From: Bacteroidales bacterium UBA4345
Lineage (GTDB): Bacteria > Bacteroidota > Bacteroidia > Bacteroidales > Paludibacteraceae
DNA length: 38,146 nucleotides
Assembly: GCA_002396385.1 (NCBI GenBank)
Contig: DGTD01000067.1
Span: 1-38,146 of the forward strand
Direction: 5' to 3'
Below the pieces are notes generated by a model that did not search any database, was not told the DNA's origin, and saw only the letters and a list, made by a program, of their open reading frames with translations. Positions 17,802 through 27,139 of the stretch are shown here, in pieces (within the stretch, counting starts at the first letter, position 1; every line of letters begins with the position of its first letter). The position numbers were made by a program, and so were the translations under genes.

Positions 17802-19607
17802 TCAATTAATCTCGACCCAACGTGGATTTGAATAAAGGACAAAACCACGTAGAGCAGAGAAATCGTCAACGCCCTTTTTCCCCATATCAAGATTGACAAA
17901 GTTGTCGCCCGGAGGTAAGTCTATCGTCAGAGTCTGCCAAGAGCCTTTTGCAGCCATATTGTAAAAAACATTCTTTAAGGTACGGTGTTCTTTATCAAGA
18001 TTAGCAATAAAAGCCCAATCGCCACTAAAATCATCCGAGACAAAACAGTCAATGTCAAAACGGACCTTCTGTTTATGGTTTCTCGAAATAAAGAATACAT
18101 AATAAGAAAAAGCATTATTATCGGCAGCAGAACACCTGGAATAAGCGTCAAGACGATAGAGAGGAAGCCCATCGCGCTGTTCATTCGCCACAACGATATC
18201 GTTCGCTTTCGACAAGGTGTAGCACTCGGCCATTTTGTGCCGGTAAACGAAAACAAACAAAAGAGCTATAACAGAAAAAGCGGCAAGCAAAGAGACGCCA
18301 ATCTTATGCCGGGCAGTCAGAAATCTTTCAGGAACTGGCAAATGTGCATCTGCCCCCTCTGACATACAAACCACAGACAAGAAAAAAGCGAAGAACAAGG
18401 CGCCAGCGGTTCTTGAAATATAGCATTCGGTAAACATAATCAAGGCAAAGAGCATCACAAAAGAAGCAGTAAAACGTTTATATTTCTTTGTTACAGCCAA
18501 CACGGCTAGAGCCATAGCTCCTACAAAAGTCAAAAGTCCAGGCAATCCCAGTTCCAAATACAATTCCAAATACTGGTTATGGCACAGGTAATGCCAGGCA
18601 ATACCTTCTGCCCAGCCCATCCGCTCATACTCTTGGAACAGGAATCCATCAACATTGTTTTCACCATATCCCCAAAGGAACGTATGCGGGTCAATTGCGA
18701 CTCCTGCCTTCCAAATCATAAAGCGTGGATCGGAAAAGGAAGTAGTTCCATCGGCAAAAGAATTTACAATAGTATTAAAAGAGTTTGAAATCCGATTATC
18801 GGTTAACAACACGGCACAACACAGCAAAAGGAAGAAAATGCCCCCACCTACAAAAAGTCTTCTATTGGTAGAAACAAAAGACAATGCTATTACAAAGACG
18901 ACAGCCATAGCCGAGAGCAACACCATACGCGAAGTGTTGACAAATAGAAAAAAGGATATAATGGCAAGTGCTAGTCCATATATCCAATAATAGCGCCGCT
19001 GGACCTTATTTGTCAGAAGGAGAAAAACCGAAGAAAAAACAGCCAGCACAACATTAGTATTCGTATAGGCCCTATTTACAACATCGCCAAACAAATGAGT
19101 AAGACCACTCCACCCGTCACCGTCAAGAGCCTCAAGGAAATGATTATCGCTCATCATAAGAGCTACCATCAGGTAAGAGTAGAGGACAAAACAGGTGACT
19201 CCAAAGAAATAAGACTTTAGGACACGAGACAAAGGGACACGGACATTCGCAAGTAAAACACCCAAAGGGATACAAAAAACAGGAAAACGCGCATTAAACA
19301 ACCGGTGGATAACAGCTCCAGCATCGGAAGCATAGGTTAGAGATAAAAGACCAATAGCAAACAGCAACAGCAAAGCCACAGACGGCCACGACTGCTTGCA
19401 AGAAACAGCAGCAGACAAGTTTTCGCGCCAGTGTCCGACAGACAAAAGCACACACATAGCAAACCACACACCAAGCGTGTATGCAGAAAATCCTTTTGGA
19501 AAACTCAGCGAGAAAGCAAGGGCATACGTCAGTCCCTCAATGATTGCCAGCTTATTGTCTAAAAAGAAAGAGGTAAACTTTCTTACAGATAATTCCGTCA
19601 TATACAA
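17802..19607 (-). CDS. O-antigen ligase family protein (WaaL/Wzy_C) with extra C-terminal domain
   Basis: This 601-residue protein has about a dozen membrane segments over residues 15-450. A large periplasmic loop contains GYGENNVDGFL and HNQYLELYLELGLPGLLTF, the classic Wzy_C/O-antigen ligase signature. Such enzymes transfer polymerised glycan from undecaprenyl diphosphate to lipid A-core or a protein acceptor at the periplasmic face. Beyond the last membrane segment (SLLAAFSVIALLFVFVY) there are about 150 extra soluble residues (FSYYVFFISRNHKQKVRFD, then SWQTLTIDLPPGDNFVNLD) that look like a beta-sandwich. This is longer than usual for WaaL. It lies 50 bases after the epimerase gene, last of the polysaccharide block. 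ATG 19607 or 19601 are both possible starts. Confidence 0.85.
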   Translation of the reverse strand: MYMTELSVRKFTSFFLDNKLAIIEGLTYALAFSLSFPKGFSAYTLGVWFAMCVLLSVGHWRENLSAAVSCKQSWPSVALLLLFAIGLLSLTYASDAGAVIHRLFNARFPVFCIPLGVLLANVRVPLSRVLKSYFFGVTCFVLYSYLMVALMMSDNHFLEALDGDGWSGLTHLFGDVVNRAYTNTNVVLAVFSSVFLLLTNKVQRRYYWIYGLALAIISFFLFVNTSRMVLLSAMAVVFVIALSFVSTNRRLFVGGGIFFLLLCCAVLLTDNRISNSFNTIVNSFADGTTSFSDPRFMIWKAGVAIDPHTFLWGYGENNVDGFLFQEYERMGWAEGIAWHYLCHNQYLELYLELGLPGLLTFVGAMALAVLAVTKKYKRFTASFVMLFALIMFTECYISRTAGALFFAFFLSVVCMSEGADAHLPVPERFLTARHKIGVSLLAAFSVIALLFVFVYRHKMAECYTLSKANDIVVANEQRDGLPLYRLDAYSRCSAADNNAFSYYVFFISRNHKQKVRFDIDCFVSDDFSGDWAFIANLDKEHRTLKNVFYNMAAKGSWQTLTIDLPPGDNFVNLDMGKKGVDDFSALRGFVLYSNPRWVEIN

Positions 19608-19657
19608 GTATTTTTAGGGGGAAGACAAACGAAGAGGCAATCTTCTAGAAGGAAGAA

Positions 19658-20701
19658 TTACTCTAAGCAGGTCTTATTATTATCGTCAAACCAATCAGCG
19701 ACAGCCTCTTCAAACTTCCACTTAAAGTCATAACCCGACTGTGCCATACTAACACCGCTGATATTGGTAGAGATCTGCAATTTTTTTACACGTGCAGGGC
19801 AAATACCCATAGGAGATCCAAGCAACATAGCGAAAGCGGCAACCGGCATAATCACAAAATTAGGAATGTATGGAACCCATTGCGTAAGCCCCGTAGTCTG
19901 CTTCATAACAGCGACAATCTGTTCAATAGTATAGGCAGGTTCGTAAGTGCAATTAAACAACCCCAAAAGAGAAGGTCGCGATTCCACATTCCAAAGAATA
20001 AACCTTACCAGTTCTTTCACATAAACACAGGCTTTAATGGTGTCTTTACGTCCAGGGTAGGCAAACATGTGTTTACGAATACCCCAATAGAGACGTGTAA
20101 AGTTTCCGTTTTCCCCTTTTCCGAACACAACACCAGGCCGAAGAATAGTAAGTTTTCGGTCAGCCCCACCCCTCTGCCAGGCCAAGTGTATTTTTTCGGC
20201 GATTAGTTTCGAAACGCCATAAGGAGTATTTGGAGTAGGAAGAGTATCTTCTGTTTTCAGTTCTTCAGACGCTCCATAAGGAGCTATAGAAGAAGTGAAA
20301 ACAACATTTTTTATTCCATATTTTTCGGCGAACGCACAAACATTTTCAGCGCCCCGGATATTTGTTTCAAAGTAAGCATAATCAGGATGTCCGGGAGTCC
20401 GGTGAACAGCAGCCAGATTAAACACCACATCATCGGGAGTCGGAGTGAAAGGGAGTTCGCCAATAGGCTTACGCACATCGCAAAAGGCAAACACAGATTT
20501 TCTGGAACCACCATCGACAACAGGCGACTTCCAATTCTTGATTGTAGTATAGTCTTGGAGTTCCTTCTCAGTCAGTCCCTGCAGTTTGTCAGGGTCAACG
20601 ATATCAAGATTCCAGATAGCAGAGCCTGGATGTTGTTCAAACAAGAGGTCAGCCAAATGGTTCCCAATAAAACCCGTACCACCGAAAATTATGTAGTTCA
20701 T
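19658..20701 (-). CDS. NAD-dependent epimerase/dehydratase (extended SDR)
   Basis: This 347-residue protein has the NAD-binding motif GGTGFIG (7-13), NLAAVHRTPGHP near 95, the Ser-Ser of FTSSIAPYG (137-138) and the catalytic pair Tyr161/Lys165 in TPYGVSKLIAEK. This is an extended short-chain dehydrogenase acting on a nucleotide sugar, of the UDP-glucose 4-epimerase or GDP-sugar group. A hydrophobic stretch near 285-305 (FVIMPVAAFAMLLGSP) is unusual for a soluble epimerase and suggests membrane association or a lipid-linked sugar substrate. Its ATG overlaps the stop of the upstream glycosyltransferase by four bases. Exact sugar cannot be told. Confidence 0.88.
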   Translation of the reverse strand: MNYIIFGGTGFIGNHLADLLFEQHPGSAIWNLDIVDPDKLQGLTEKELQDYTTIKNWKSPVVDGGSRKSVFAFCDVRKPIGELPFTPTPDDVVFNLAAVHRTPGHPDYAYFETNIRGAENVCAFAEKYGIKNVVFTSSIAPYGASEELKTEDTLPTPNTPYGVSKLIAEKIHLAWQRGGADRKLTILRPGVVFGKGENGNFTRLYWGIRKHMFAYPGRKDTIKACVYVKELVRFILWNVESRPSLLGLFNCTYEPAYTIEQIVAVMKQTTGLTQWVPYIPNFVIMPVAAFAMLLGSPMGICPARVKKLQISTNISGVSMAQSGYDFKWKFEEAVADWFDDNNKTCLE

Positions 20702-21522
20702 TTTCGAAACCCTTTATAGTTTAACTCCCTCAAGACCTCGTTGTTCCAAGCTTTTCGCTCCCTATCGAAAAACCATCCCCATTTATTGAAATACTTCACC
20801 ATATTCCACATATGGATTAATAACATTTTCGAGTTCTTGTAAGATGCAGCCCTATGAGCATGAACAATGCTGACACTAGGCCAGAACATAGTCCGGAAAC
20901 ACTTGTGCATACGTCTCGTAATATCAATATCCTCGGGATAGAGGAAGAAACGCTCGTCAAACAAGCCAACCTTTTCAAGTGCCGAAAGGCGGAAAAACAT
21001 AAAGGAGCCTTGATGATAAGCGATATTAAGAGGAGTTTTATGATCCCAAAACAATAAGGTATAACGGTAATTCAACCGTTCGGCCAGTGACTTTGGCAAA
21101 AAACGTCTAAAAATCAGATCAATAGGAGTTGGCAAGAGTCTAACGGTCTCTTGTTGGCTTCCATCGGGATAAGATACGTAAGGCTGAACCTGTGCCACAT
21201 CAGGATTTTTGTCCATATAATCGGCAATCTTGTCAAGAACATTTGGTTCAAAATAGACATCAGAATTGATAACAAGATGATATTGCACATCATTATCTTT
21301 CAGAGCCAATCGTAAAGCCTTATTATGTCCAGAGCCGTAACCAACATTTTCACTACCAATATATACAACATTTTTATATTGCTTACAGAAATCAGATAGA
21401 GACTTCTCATCCGAATTGTCTACAACATAAATTGTTTTCACCAACGAAGAAGAGAGAGAAGAAAGGCACCTTCCCAACTCTCCAACGTCCGTCTTGTATA
21501 CTACTATTGATATTGTAATCAT
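20698..21522 (-). CDS. Family 2 glycosyltransferase (rhamnosyltransferase-like)
   Basis: The 274-residue protein shows a GT-A fold: ITISIVVYKTD at the start, VVDNSDEKS, GYGSGHNKALRLA, NSDVYFEP in the DxD position, QGSFMFFRLSALEKVGLFDE, and FLYPEDIDITRRM. This is the layout of the WbbL/rhamnosyltransferase-like GT2 group, which transfers a sugar from a nucleotide donor to a growing lipid-linked oligosaccharide on the cytoplasmic face. Overlap with the epimerase gene shows they are cotranscribed. It is the first gene after the 387-base AT-rich gap, so it probably has its own promoter there, which I could not identify. Donor and acceptor unknown. Confidence 0.9.
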   Translation of the reverse strand: MITISIVVYKTDVGELGRCLSSLSSSLVKTIYVVDNSDEKSLSDFCKQYKNVVYIGSENVGYGSGHNKALRLALKDNDVQYHLVINSDVYFEPNVLDKIADYMDKNPDVAQVQPYVSYPDGSQQETVRLLPTPIDLIFRRFLPKSLAERLNYRYTLLFWDHKTPLNIAYHQGSFMFFRLSALEKVGLFDERFFLYPEDIDITRRMHKCFRTMFWPSVSIVHAHRAASYKNSKMLLIHMWNMVKYFNKWGWFFDRERKAWNNEVLRELNYKGFRK

Positions 21523-21909
21523 TTAGAAGAACTAATAAGCCGATTAAGTGAAACTAGAAATGCAACATTTCTTAACATTCAAGGGAGTAAAAAAGGCCCG
21601 ATTAAGCCATTTTTCTACATCTGATATTTCAAAATCACTTTTCGACATGGTATTAAAAAGTCAGCCATTTTCCAAACACAGAGGAATCCAAAAAATATGT
21701 AATAAAGTTCTAACTATATATTATTCACCCTTATACATAATATAACGCATAAATATGCATTGGAAACACCCTATATAAAATCGGCAAATAGTCGCTCAAC
21801 TCATAAAATTACATCAATTTGGCATCACAGCCAAATTTTTACCTATATGTTTTCTTTAACGTAGAGAAGCGTGTTTTCGTATATAACGACAAGAAAAAAA
21901 ATAAAAAAA
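21523..21909. other. AT-rich gap inside the polysaccharide block
   Basis: No convincing gene is present; a 65-codon plus-strand frame beginning with GTG at 21548 has no recognisable features. The region is much richer in A and T than the flanking genes and contains the hairpin listed at 21816-21837. No exact TAnnTTTG box was found on the minus strand. It separates two subsets of glycan genes, so it may be a joint of a past gene replacement. Confidence 0.5.
21816..21840 (-). terminator. Hairpin, possible terminator of the distal wzx-GT2 unit
   Basis: AATTTGGC (21816-21823) pairs perfectly with GCCAAATT (21830-21837) around a six-base loop. It lies about 70 bases after the minus-strand stop at 21910. 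The T-run is better in the plus direction (TTTTT at 21836-21840) than in the minus direction (GATGTAATTTT), so terminator function is uncertain. Confidence 0.4.
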
Positions 21910-22602
21910 TTATCTTTTTAGAGCATTTTTCAGCATCACCCACCTATAATGCAACTGTTTCATTAAAGAAAAAGAAGACTTGTCGCCAGTAGGAGAGGCA
22001 TTATCGCCGTGTCTGCGATAATAAAGTAACTGTTCTGGAATAAAAAGGGTTTTACACTTGCGTTCTGCCATCAGCCCAATCCACATATCATGCCACAAAA
22101 TATCTTTTGGGAAAGGTAAAGCGAAGTCGAGCACAGAACGCTTAAACGCCATACAACTCCCCATAAAACCATTTTTGTAGAGGTTTTTCCAAAAGCCCGG
22201 TCCAGAGTTACGAGACTTAAAAAAGCCCACATCAGAGACACAGCCATCAGCGGTCAGGAACATCAAGTCGTGAACAATCAAATCTGCATTTTCCAGAGCC
22301 TTCAGGCAAACTTGCACCTTGTTCGGAGTCCACAAATCGTCTTGATCGCATAAAAAAACGATATCGCCCCGAACCATCCGTAAAGCAGACTCAAAATTTG
22401 AGACGATACCATGGGGACCTTTGTTTTCCACCAGCTTGATACGCGTATCATTAAAAGCGGCAACCACCTGCATTGTGTTATCTGAACTTCCGTCATCAGA
22501 CACAATCAACTCGTCCCCAGTTGACAATTGGGGAAGAATGGAAGCGATTTGATCATGTATATAAATACCACCATTATAGGCAGCCAGAACAACGGAAAGC
22601 AT
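21910..22602 (-). CDS. Family 2 glycosyltransferase
   Basis: This 230-residue GT-A protein has SVVLAAYNGGIYI at the start, VSDDGSSDNT near 35, the metal-binding FLCDQDDLW near 85 and WHDMWIGLMAERK near 170. It is shorter than typical GT2 enzymes but contains the entire catalytic core and ends with a basic tail. It starts 7 bases after the stop of the neighbouring GT2, so the two are cotranscribed. Both share the AxYNG and CD(Q/E)DDxW features and may have arisen by duplication. It probably adds one sugar to the lipid-linked repeat unit. Donor unknown. Confidence 0.9.
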   Translation of the reverse strand: MLSVVLAAYNGGIYIHDQIASILPQLSTGDELIVSDDGSSDNTMQVVAAFNDTRIKLVENKGPHGIVSNFESALRMVRGDIVFLCDQDDLWTPNKVQVCLKALENADLIVHDLMFLTADGCVSDVGFFKSRNSGPGFWKNLYKNGFMGSCMAFKRSVLDFALPFPKDILWHDMWIGLMAERKCKTLFIPEQLLYYRRHGDNASPTGDKSSFSLMKQLHYRWVMLKNALKR

Positions 22603-22609
22603 AATAGTC

Positions 22610-23446
22610 CTAAAACATTCGTTTTAATTCGAATATAAATTTAATTGAAACAAACTTAAACACACTCATATCTCTCAGTTTTTTTGCAATTGAGTACTGT
22701 TCTACATTACCATTCCAGACCCGTTTCAAATTTTTCAGTTTAGCCAAAACATAGCCACAGCCGACCTGGTTAGCTCCGACTTCATTGTCGCCATGTTGGC
22801 AATACAAAATGGTCTGCTTATTGATATGCGAAAGAACTCCGCCATTGGCCACTGTTTGGAAAGCGACCCACAAATCGTGCATGGGGACAAAATCGGGCAT
22901 AGGCAGAGCCAGCTCACGCGCACGTCCATTGAACATCATCGTGCAGCCAGTCACACAGTTAGCGACCAGCAACCGGTCGGGATGTTCCTGCCATTCGGGC
23001 ATAACCTTCGACAAACGCCACAAAGAAGGATACAACACCTTGTAGCTTTCATCGCAAACAGCCAAGTCGGTATGCACACAAACCGGCACATTCAGCGGAA
23101 TCCGTTGTTCTATTTCTTTCAAAAAGCGGAAAGTCTCACTAATTTTTTCAGGCAGCCATATGTCGTCTTCGTCGCAAAACATATAGTAGTCGGCTCTCAC
23201 ATGTTCCAACAACCACATAAAATTACCCTTTGCCCCCAAATGGGCGACATCACGCCCCAAGATCTCTAATTTACCGGGATGCTGATTAGCGAAATCTTCA
23301 AGAATGCGGACAGTATCGTCGGCCGACCCGTCGTCGTGGGCATAGGCCACCCAATTCTGGCAACTTTGAGCCAAAAGAGAATCTAACAGACGGGGCAACC
23401 TGTCAGCCCCATTATATGTAGCCAGTAAAACAGCAATCTCTATCAT
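22610..23446 (-). CDS. Family 2 glycosyltransferase
   Basis: This 278-residue protein begins IEIAVLLATYNGADRLPRLL and has HDDGSADDTVRIL near 37, MFCDEDDIWLPEK near 90 (DxD-type metal site) and MHDLWVAFQ near 190. It is a GT2 enzyme of the same subgroup as the gene at 21910-22602. Its start lies one base after the stop of the polymerase gene, indicating coupling. The C-terminal part is basic and has a hydrophobic end (VFKFVSIKFIFELKRMF) that may lie on the membrane. Donor and linkage unknown. Confidence 0.9.
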   Translation of the reverse strand: MIEIAVLLATYNGADRLPRLLDSLLAQSCQNWVAYAHDDGSADDTVRILEDFANQHPGKLEILGRDVAHLGAKGNFMWLLEHVRADYYMFCDEDDIWLPEKISETFRFLKEIEQRIPLNVPVCVHTDLAVCDESYKVLYPSLWRLSKVMPEWQEHPDRLLVANCVTGCTMMFNGRARELALPMPDFVPMHDLWVAFQTVANGGVLSHINKQTILYCQHGDNEVGANQVGCGYVLAKLKNLKRVWNGNVEQYSIAKKLRDMSVFKFVSIKFIFELKRMF

Positions 23447-23447
23447 G

Positions 23448-24554
23448 TTATTCGAAGAAAATCATATAATAACTGTCGACCAACTTATTATGGAACAAAT
23501 TCACCAGGAGTATGCACCAGGCCATACCTATAGCCAAGAACTGGCCAGCGAAACGAGGTTTCAAGACATAATAAACCAATGGATACAAAATAATAGTGGC
23601 ACAGCCTAAGAAGTCGCTCAACCTGAAAGCGAACACTGGGATACGCGAAAAGAAATAAAAAACGATAATGCTCAAGAAATTTAGTTTCAGGGCAAAATAG
23701 AAATAAGGGCAATGCGGAGCGACAAGTTCCCGTTTCCAATACAAGAAAAGAGCCACGAAAAACTGTAGGAATATGAACACATTAAACAGGTTCATCTCAA
23801 ATTTCAGCCAGTCTTGCGTTGCAGAATAAATGACAAGTTTATGGTGCAAGACAGGCACATTGTAGTTAAGTATAATCGATACAACATCGTAATGCACGAG
23901 AGCCAGCACAAACATAGCGACAGCCAATCCGACCCAGAGTTTGAGATTTATGCTTTTGGTACCTAAGAAATACAGGGGTAAAGCCATCATTGCCGATCTG
24001 TGTATCAACGACGCAATAGCGATAAAGAGGACATATCTGGCGAACTGCCGCCGGTGAATAGCAGGGATTGCGCACATGAAGAGGCCGACAGCCAGACCGG
24101 CCCTTATCTGGGTCATTTCATGCAGAAGGAACAGATTAGAAAAATAGAACAGCAAAGCGAATCCAAACACATCGTCGTTTGTCAGTCTGCGAATACCCTT
24201 CATCTTAATCGGAACTGCAAACATTGCATACAGGAATGCAATGACAGGCATAACATAGCAAGTGCAACTTTTGACTAAAGAGGCCAAGACACAGAAACTG
24301 AGTTCAGGAGCAGGCAAGCTATGCAGATATCCTGAGAAATCGCGGAACATGTATTCCGCATCAGGGATATGGTCGATAAAATATTCGTAAGCCAAACGAT
24401 AGTCGTGGTCGACATAACGTCCCCTGAATGCCACGATAACGAACAACAGAAGCGTAGTCAGACTGATGGACAACGATTTGGACCTCGGCCCCATTTTTGG
24501 GAACGAGACGGCCAAAAGCGTCAATAAGAAGGGCACGAAAATATAGATGAACAT
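23448..24554 (-). CDS. EpsG/Wzy-like polysaccharide polymerase
   Basis: This 368-residue integral membrane protein has about ten to eleven segments. The early FRGRYVDHDYRLAYEYF loop (residues about 44-60) and LHEMTQIRAGLAVGLF near 145 match the EpsG family, which polymerises exopolysaccharide or O-antigen repeat units at the periplasmic face. It lies between the flippase gene (32 bases upstream) and a GT2 gene (one base downstream), which is the expected Wzx/Wzy layout. Sequence conservation in this family is low, so assignment relies on topology, the R-x-x-D-Y loop, and neighbours. Confidence 0.85.
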   Translation of the reverse strand: MFIYIFVPFLLTLLAVSFPKMGPRSKSLSISLTTLLLFVIVAFRGRYVDHDYRLAYEYFIDHIPDAEYMFRDFSGYLHSLPAPELSFCVLASLVKSCTCYVMPVIAFLYAMFAVPIKMKGIRRLTNDDVFGFALLFYFSNLFLLHEMTQIRAGLAVGLFMCAIPAIHRRQFARYVLFIAIASLIHRSAMMALPLYFLGTKSINLKLWVGLAVAMFVLALVHYDVVSIILNYNVPVLHHKLVIYSATQDWLKFEMNLFNVFIFLQFFVALFLYWKRELVAPHCPYFYFALKLNFLSIIVFYFFSRIPVFAFRLSDFLGCATIILYPLVYYVLKPRFAGQFLAIGMAWCILLVNLFHNKLVDSYYMIFFE

Positions 24555-24586
24555 GTTTTTGTTACTTCAATATATCACAAAGGTAA

Positions 24587-25846
24587 TCATTTCGCATCTT
24601 TTTTCCACCAAAGGAGGCCCACGGCTATTGATATCTCAACGAGCTCACAGACCAGCCACGCATAGACCGAGCCAGCAGCGCCTTCTTTGGGAATGAGGAC
24701 ACAGTTGAGAGAGACACTGCACACGCAAACCGCCAATCCGATAAGGGGCGCAAACCTTTGCAACTGCATTCCATACAGTCCCTGAACAGTAAGCGTAGTG
24801 GCCATAGTCATTAAAAATGTGAGTGGAGAAAGCAACCGCAGCAAGAAGACTGCATCGGAGAAATCATTCCCCAGCAGAATAGACACGACGAGCGGTGCCA
24901 GCAAAAAGGTGACAGCACTCACAGCTAAAGAAAAGATAGAAATCAACAAGATGCACTTTTTCAAATATGCCAGTCCCTTTTCCTTTGACTCGTGAAAGTA
25001 GCTGCTAATACGAGGGAAAAGGGCAATCGTCACAGTTTGGCAGGTAATCATCATAACCGCCATTATTATTTTCTGAGCGCCCGAATAAGCACCAATTTCA
25101 GCATCAGTAAGATAACGCCCCATCACATAGATGCCTAACATTGTGTTGCAGTTAACCAAAATGGTATTGATAAAGATCGGGAAACCCTTTCGCACAACCT
25201 GGGCAGAACCAAATGGTTGCGGGCGTTCCAAGCGCACCCCATATTTGTGCATCACATAATAAAAAGAATAACCGCCGACGCAAACATTAGCAAGCGTGAG
25301 GCCCAACAAGTAGAGTTGGTAATCGGACGGCCGATGAACCATGGCAATCACCAACAAAGCGCCGAACAGTTTTACAAAAAACGAGAACACACTCATTTTC
25401 ACCATATGCTCGATACCCTGGAAGAACCATGTAGGGAACAAGACCCACCCAAAATTGACCAGAGAGACAATCAAGACAGAAGAAAAATCTTCTCTGACCC
25501 TATAATCGACAGCCGCCAATCCGGCAACAAGTGCAAGAGACAAGACAAACAAAGCGAACTTAAAGGCTATAACAGTAGAAAAAATAGATTGTACTTTAGC
25601 CGGGTTATTCTTGTGGATAGAAACTTCTTGCGTTGCCGAGAACTCGAACCCGTAGTTCACCAACAAAGTGAGGTAGGCTCCAATGTTCTGAGCATAAGAG
25701 GCTCGTCCAAAAGCATCGGGTCCTAGCACCCTCGTCACATACGGGATGAGCAACAAGGGAATAAGGTAATTCGCAAACTGGACCAACCCTTGCGACGAGA
25801 TATTTACAAAAAGGACATTGTCCTTTAAATTAGAGAGTTTCCGCAT
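24587..25846 (-). CDS. Lipid-linked oligosaccharide flippase (Wzx, polysaccharide_synt family)
   Basis: The 419-residue protein has about twelve membrane segments and the family-typical start: FVNISSQGLVQFANYLIPLL, then PYVTRVLGPDAFGRASYAQ. Wzx proteins move undecaprenyl-diphosphate-linked repeat units from the cytoplasmic to the periplasmic face. It is the first gene of the minus-strand polysaccharide block and follows a good promoter at 25868-25899. The C-terminus ends LLWWKKDAK, normal for the family. Substrate sugar cannot be read from the sequence, though manC next door suggests mannose or a GDP-mannose-derived sugar. Confidence 0.9.
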   Translation of the reverse strand: MRKLSNLKDNVLFVNISSQGLVQFANYLIPLLLIPYVTRVLGPDAFGRASYAQNIGAYLTLLVNYGFEFSATQEVSIHKNNPAKVQSIFSTVIAFKFALFVLSLALVAGLAAVDYRVREDFSSVLIVSLVNFGWVLFPTWFFQGIEHMVKMSVFSFFVKLFGALLVIAMVHRPSDYQLYLLGLTLANVCVGGYSFYYVMHKYGVRLERPQPFGSAQVVRKGFPIFINTILVNCNTMLGIYVMGRYLTDAEIGAYSGAQKIIMAVMMITCQTVTIALFPRISSYFHESKEKGLAYLKKCILLISIFSLAVSAVTFLLAPLVVSILLGNDFSDAVFLLRLLSPLTFLMTMATTLTVQGLYGMQLQRFAPLIGLAVCVCSVSLNCVLIPKEGAAGSVYAWLVCELVEISIAVGLLWWKKDAK

Positions 25847-25867
25847 GCGGTATAATCAATTACGACA

Positions 25868-25899
25868 CAAAAGTAGAGAAAAAAGGGGGTAGACACAAA
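25868..25899 (-). promoter_or_regulatory. Promoter for the wzx-led polysaccharide operon
   Basis: Read on the minus strand, TTTG (25899-25896), a 20-base spacer and TACTTTTG (25875-25868) match the Bacteroidetes consensus. It lies 22 bases before the ATG at 25846. Confidence 0.65.
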
Positions 25900-25976
25900 C
25901 AGATGTGCCAGGGAAATAATAGGAGACTAGGATAAAGGCACAGTAACAAACAGCAGAGAATAGATAACAGCCACAG

Positions 25977-26007
25977 TTTGAAAGCCAAATAAAAATTAGT
26001 ATATTCG
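25977..26007 (+). promoter_or_regulatory. Promoter for manC
   Basis: TTTG (25977-25980), a 19-base spacer and TATATTCG (26000-26007) match TTTG / TAnnTTTG with one difference. The ATG lies 28 bases further on. With the opposite promoter at 25868-25899 it makes this gap a bidirectional control region. Confidence 0.65.
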
Positions 26008-26035
26008 CAGAAAAGAAGATAATTAACCAAACATC

Positions 26036-27115
26036 ATGACACAGAAAAACTACTGCGTAATCATGGCAGGAGGTGTTGGCAGCCGTTTTTGGCCGTTCAG
26101 CACATCAAAGCGTCCCAAACAGTTTCTTGACCTATTTGGGACAGGCCGAACACTTATTCAAATGACATTCGACCGCATGCGGAAAGTGATACCTGCAGAA
26201 AACATATTCATCGCATCAAACTCCTCGTACCGCGACCTCATACTCGAGCAACTGCCGGAAATAAAGCCCGGACAACTCTTGTTAGAGCCAGCCCGCCGCA
26301 ACACAGCACCATGTATTGCGTACGCGACCTACAAAATAGCGAGTCTATGCCCCGACGCCAATGTGGTAGTGGCCGCATCGGACCACCTCATTTTAAAGGA
26401 AGATGAATTTGTACAATCCATAACGAAAGGCTTGGAGTATACCAGCACCCACAACGACCTGCTCACCCTCGGCATAAAGCCTAGCCGTCCTGAAACCGGT
26501 TACGGCTACATTCAGACAGACGGCGAAAGCGACAACGGCGTATACAAGGTAAAGACCTTTACCGAAAAGCCAAACCTCGAAATGGCGACCATCTTTCTTG
26601 AAAGTGGTGATTTCCTATGGAATTCAGGCATGTTCTTGTGGAATGTGAAAGCCGTTTCAGAAGCCTTCGACCTATATGCCCCAGAAATGGCTTTGAAATT
26701 CCGTTCCGGCATGGAATTCTACAACACTCCAGCAGAGCAGGGCTATATTGACAAAATATACCAGTCGTGCACCAATAAAAGCATTGACTATGTCATTATG
26801 GAAAAGGCAAAGAACGTTAAGGTTATCGAAGCCGACTTCGGTTGGAGTGACCTTGGCACATGGGGTTCGCTCTACGAATTGAGCGACAAGGATAAGGATG
26901 CCAATGTCCGTCAGAAAGGCAAGTTGATGCTATACGACTGCAAAGACAACATCATCACCCTGCCAGAAGGCAAACTCGCTGTCATACAGGGAGCAGAGAA
27001 CTTTATCATAGCAGAAACCGACAATGTTCTGCTTATCTGCAAAAAAGACCAAGAGCAACGCATCCGCGACTTTGTGAACGAGACAAAGGTGCAGATGGGC
27101 GACGAGTTTGTATAA
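26036..27115 (+). CDS. manC: Mannose-1-phosphate guanylyltransferase
   Basis: This 359-residue enzyme makes GDP-mannose from GTP and mannose-1-phosphate. It has the nucleotidyltransferase signature AGGVGSRFWPFSTSKRPKQF from about residue 11, VVAASDHLI near 110, TGYGYIQ, the FTEKP motif, FLWNSGMFLWN and IEADFGWSDLGTWGSL. It is a single-domain form without the fused phosphomannose isomerase domain of longer ManC/AlgA proteins. The gene is divergent from the wzx-led glycan block and is ended by a strong hairpin. GDP-mannose would feed the adjacent glycan and possibly GDP-fucose synthesis elsewhere. Confidence 0.95.
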   Translation: MTQKNYCVIMAGGVGSRFWPFSTSKRPKQFLDLFGTGRTLIQMTFDRMRKVIPAENIFIASNSSYRDLILEQLPEIKPGQLLLEPARRNTAPCIAYATYKIASLCPDANVVVAASDHLILKEDEFVQSITKGLEYTSTHNDLLTLGIKPSRPETGYGYIQTDGESDNGVYKVKTFTEKPNLEMATIFLESGDFLWNSGMFLWNVKAVSEAFDLYAPEMALKFRSGMEFYNTPAEQGYIDKIYQSCTNKSIDYVIMEKAKNVKVIEADFGWSDLGTWGSLYELSDKDKDANVRQKGKLMLYDCKDNIITLPEGKLAVIQGAENFIIAETDNVLLICKKDQEQRIRDFVNETKVQMGDEFV

Positions 27116-27139
27116 AAATCCATACAAACAATAATAAGA

